Of a DNA stretch of 5,922 bases, positions 5,838 to 5,922 are shown piece by piece. A program made the translations under genes and the position numbers. This stretch comes from an uncultured Pirellula sp. GTDB lineage: Bacteria; Planctomycetota; Planctomycetia; Pirellulales; Pirellulaceae. The notes beneath the pieces are model-generated. The model did no database searches and had not been told where the DNA came from. It saw only the letters and a program-made list of their open reading frames with translations. Where the stretch lies: NCBI GenBank assembly GCA_903837255.1, contig CAILTZ010000330.1:1-5922 (forward strand), in the 5' to 3' direction. Positions within the stretch are counted from its first letter, which is position 1. Each line of letters starts with the position of its first letter.

Positions 5838-5922
5838 ATGGACGGTATTGACCGGGCGGAAATCGTCGCCGATGATGCTCTGGCTTTGAAAAACCGAATG
5901 GAACTTACGAGAATGATAGCCA
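5838..5922 (+). CDS. Possible start of next gene, cut by the right edge
   Basis: ATG 5838 opens a frame of 28 codons with no stop before the window ends, 29 bases after the previous stop; an in-frame TAA at 5832 fixes it as the first possible start. The visible N-terminus (MDGIDRAEIVADDALALKNR) is charged and has no signal peptide or membrane segment. The best upstream match to a ribosome site, AGGG, is about 20 bases away, which is too far to be convincing. The spacing and strand fit continuation of the operon. No family can be named from this fragment. Confidence 0.4.
   Translation, partial: MDGIDRAEIVADDALALKNRMELTRMIA

Overview
The window looks like chromosomal DNA from a planctomycete, probably a Pirellulaceae relative such as the Rhodopirellula group. 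The main reasons are a secreted protein that I read as the DUF1598 family, a family known to me from planctomycetes, plus moderately GC-rich coding sequence, weak or absent Shine-Dalgarno sites and low-complexity exported proteins. This placement is inference. No rRNA, tRNA, CRISPR, insertion sequence or integrase was seen.

Layout. (1) Positions 1 to about 710, minus strand: the N-terminal part of an exported Pro/Tyr/Thr-rich protein that runs off the left edge. It has a signal-peptide-like N-terminus without an ATG, about ten near-perfect 15-bp repeats encoding the pentapeptide TYGQP, and a second 15-bp repeat (NPYxA) at the window edge. (2) About 711-1093: a divergent intergenic region. (3) 1094-2509, plus: a secreted DUF1598-like protein whose mature N-terminus carries 17 consecutive Asn followed by 8 consecutive Gly. 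(4) 2510-2641: a spacer with a perfect extended -10 element (TGCTATAAT), a strong hairpin and a 10-bp direct repeat. (5) 2642-5808, plus: three tightly spaced membrane genes, namely a VanZ-like four-helix protein, a DPM1/GtrB/ArnC-type family 2 glycosyltransferase that overlaps it by ATGA, and a large multi-spanning protein with GT-C (GT39/ArnT-like) features. (6) From 5838: the start of another possible reading frame cut by the right edge.

How the genes may work together. The family 2 enzyme would load a sugar onto a polyprenyl phosphate on the cytoplasmic face. The GT-C-like protein is a natural candidate to use that lipid-linked sugar on the outer face, as in the ArnC/ArnT logic. The VanZ-like protein is probably a membrane accessory of the same envelope-glycan unit. 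Acceptor and sugar are unknown. The two low-complexity secreted proteins to the left are cell-surface candidates, but nothing in the sequence ties them directly to the glycosylation genes.

The most unusual content is the cluster of simple-sequence coding tracts: the TYGQP array, NPYxA array, Asn17-Gly8, CAAA x4 in a signal-peptide region, and G8-CC-T7 in the glycosyltransferase. I found no defence system or other clearly new multi-gene system.
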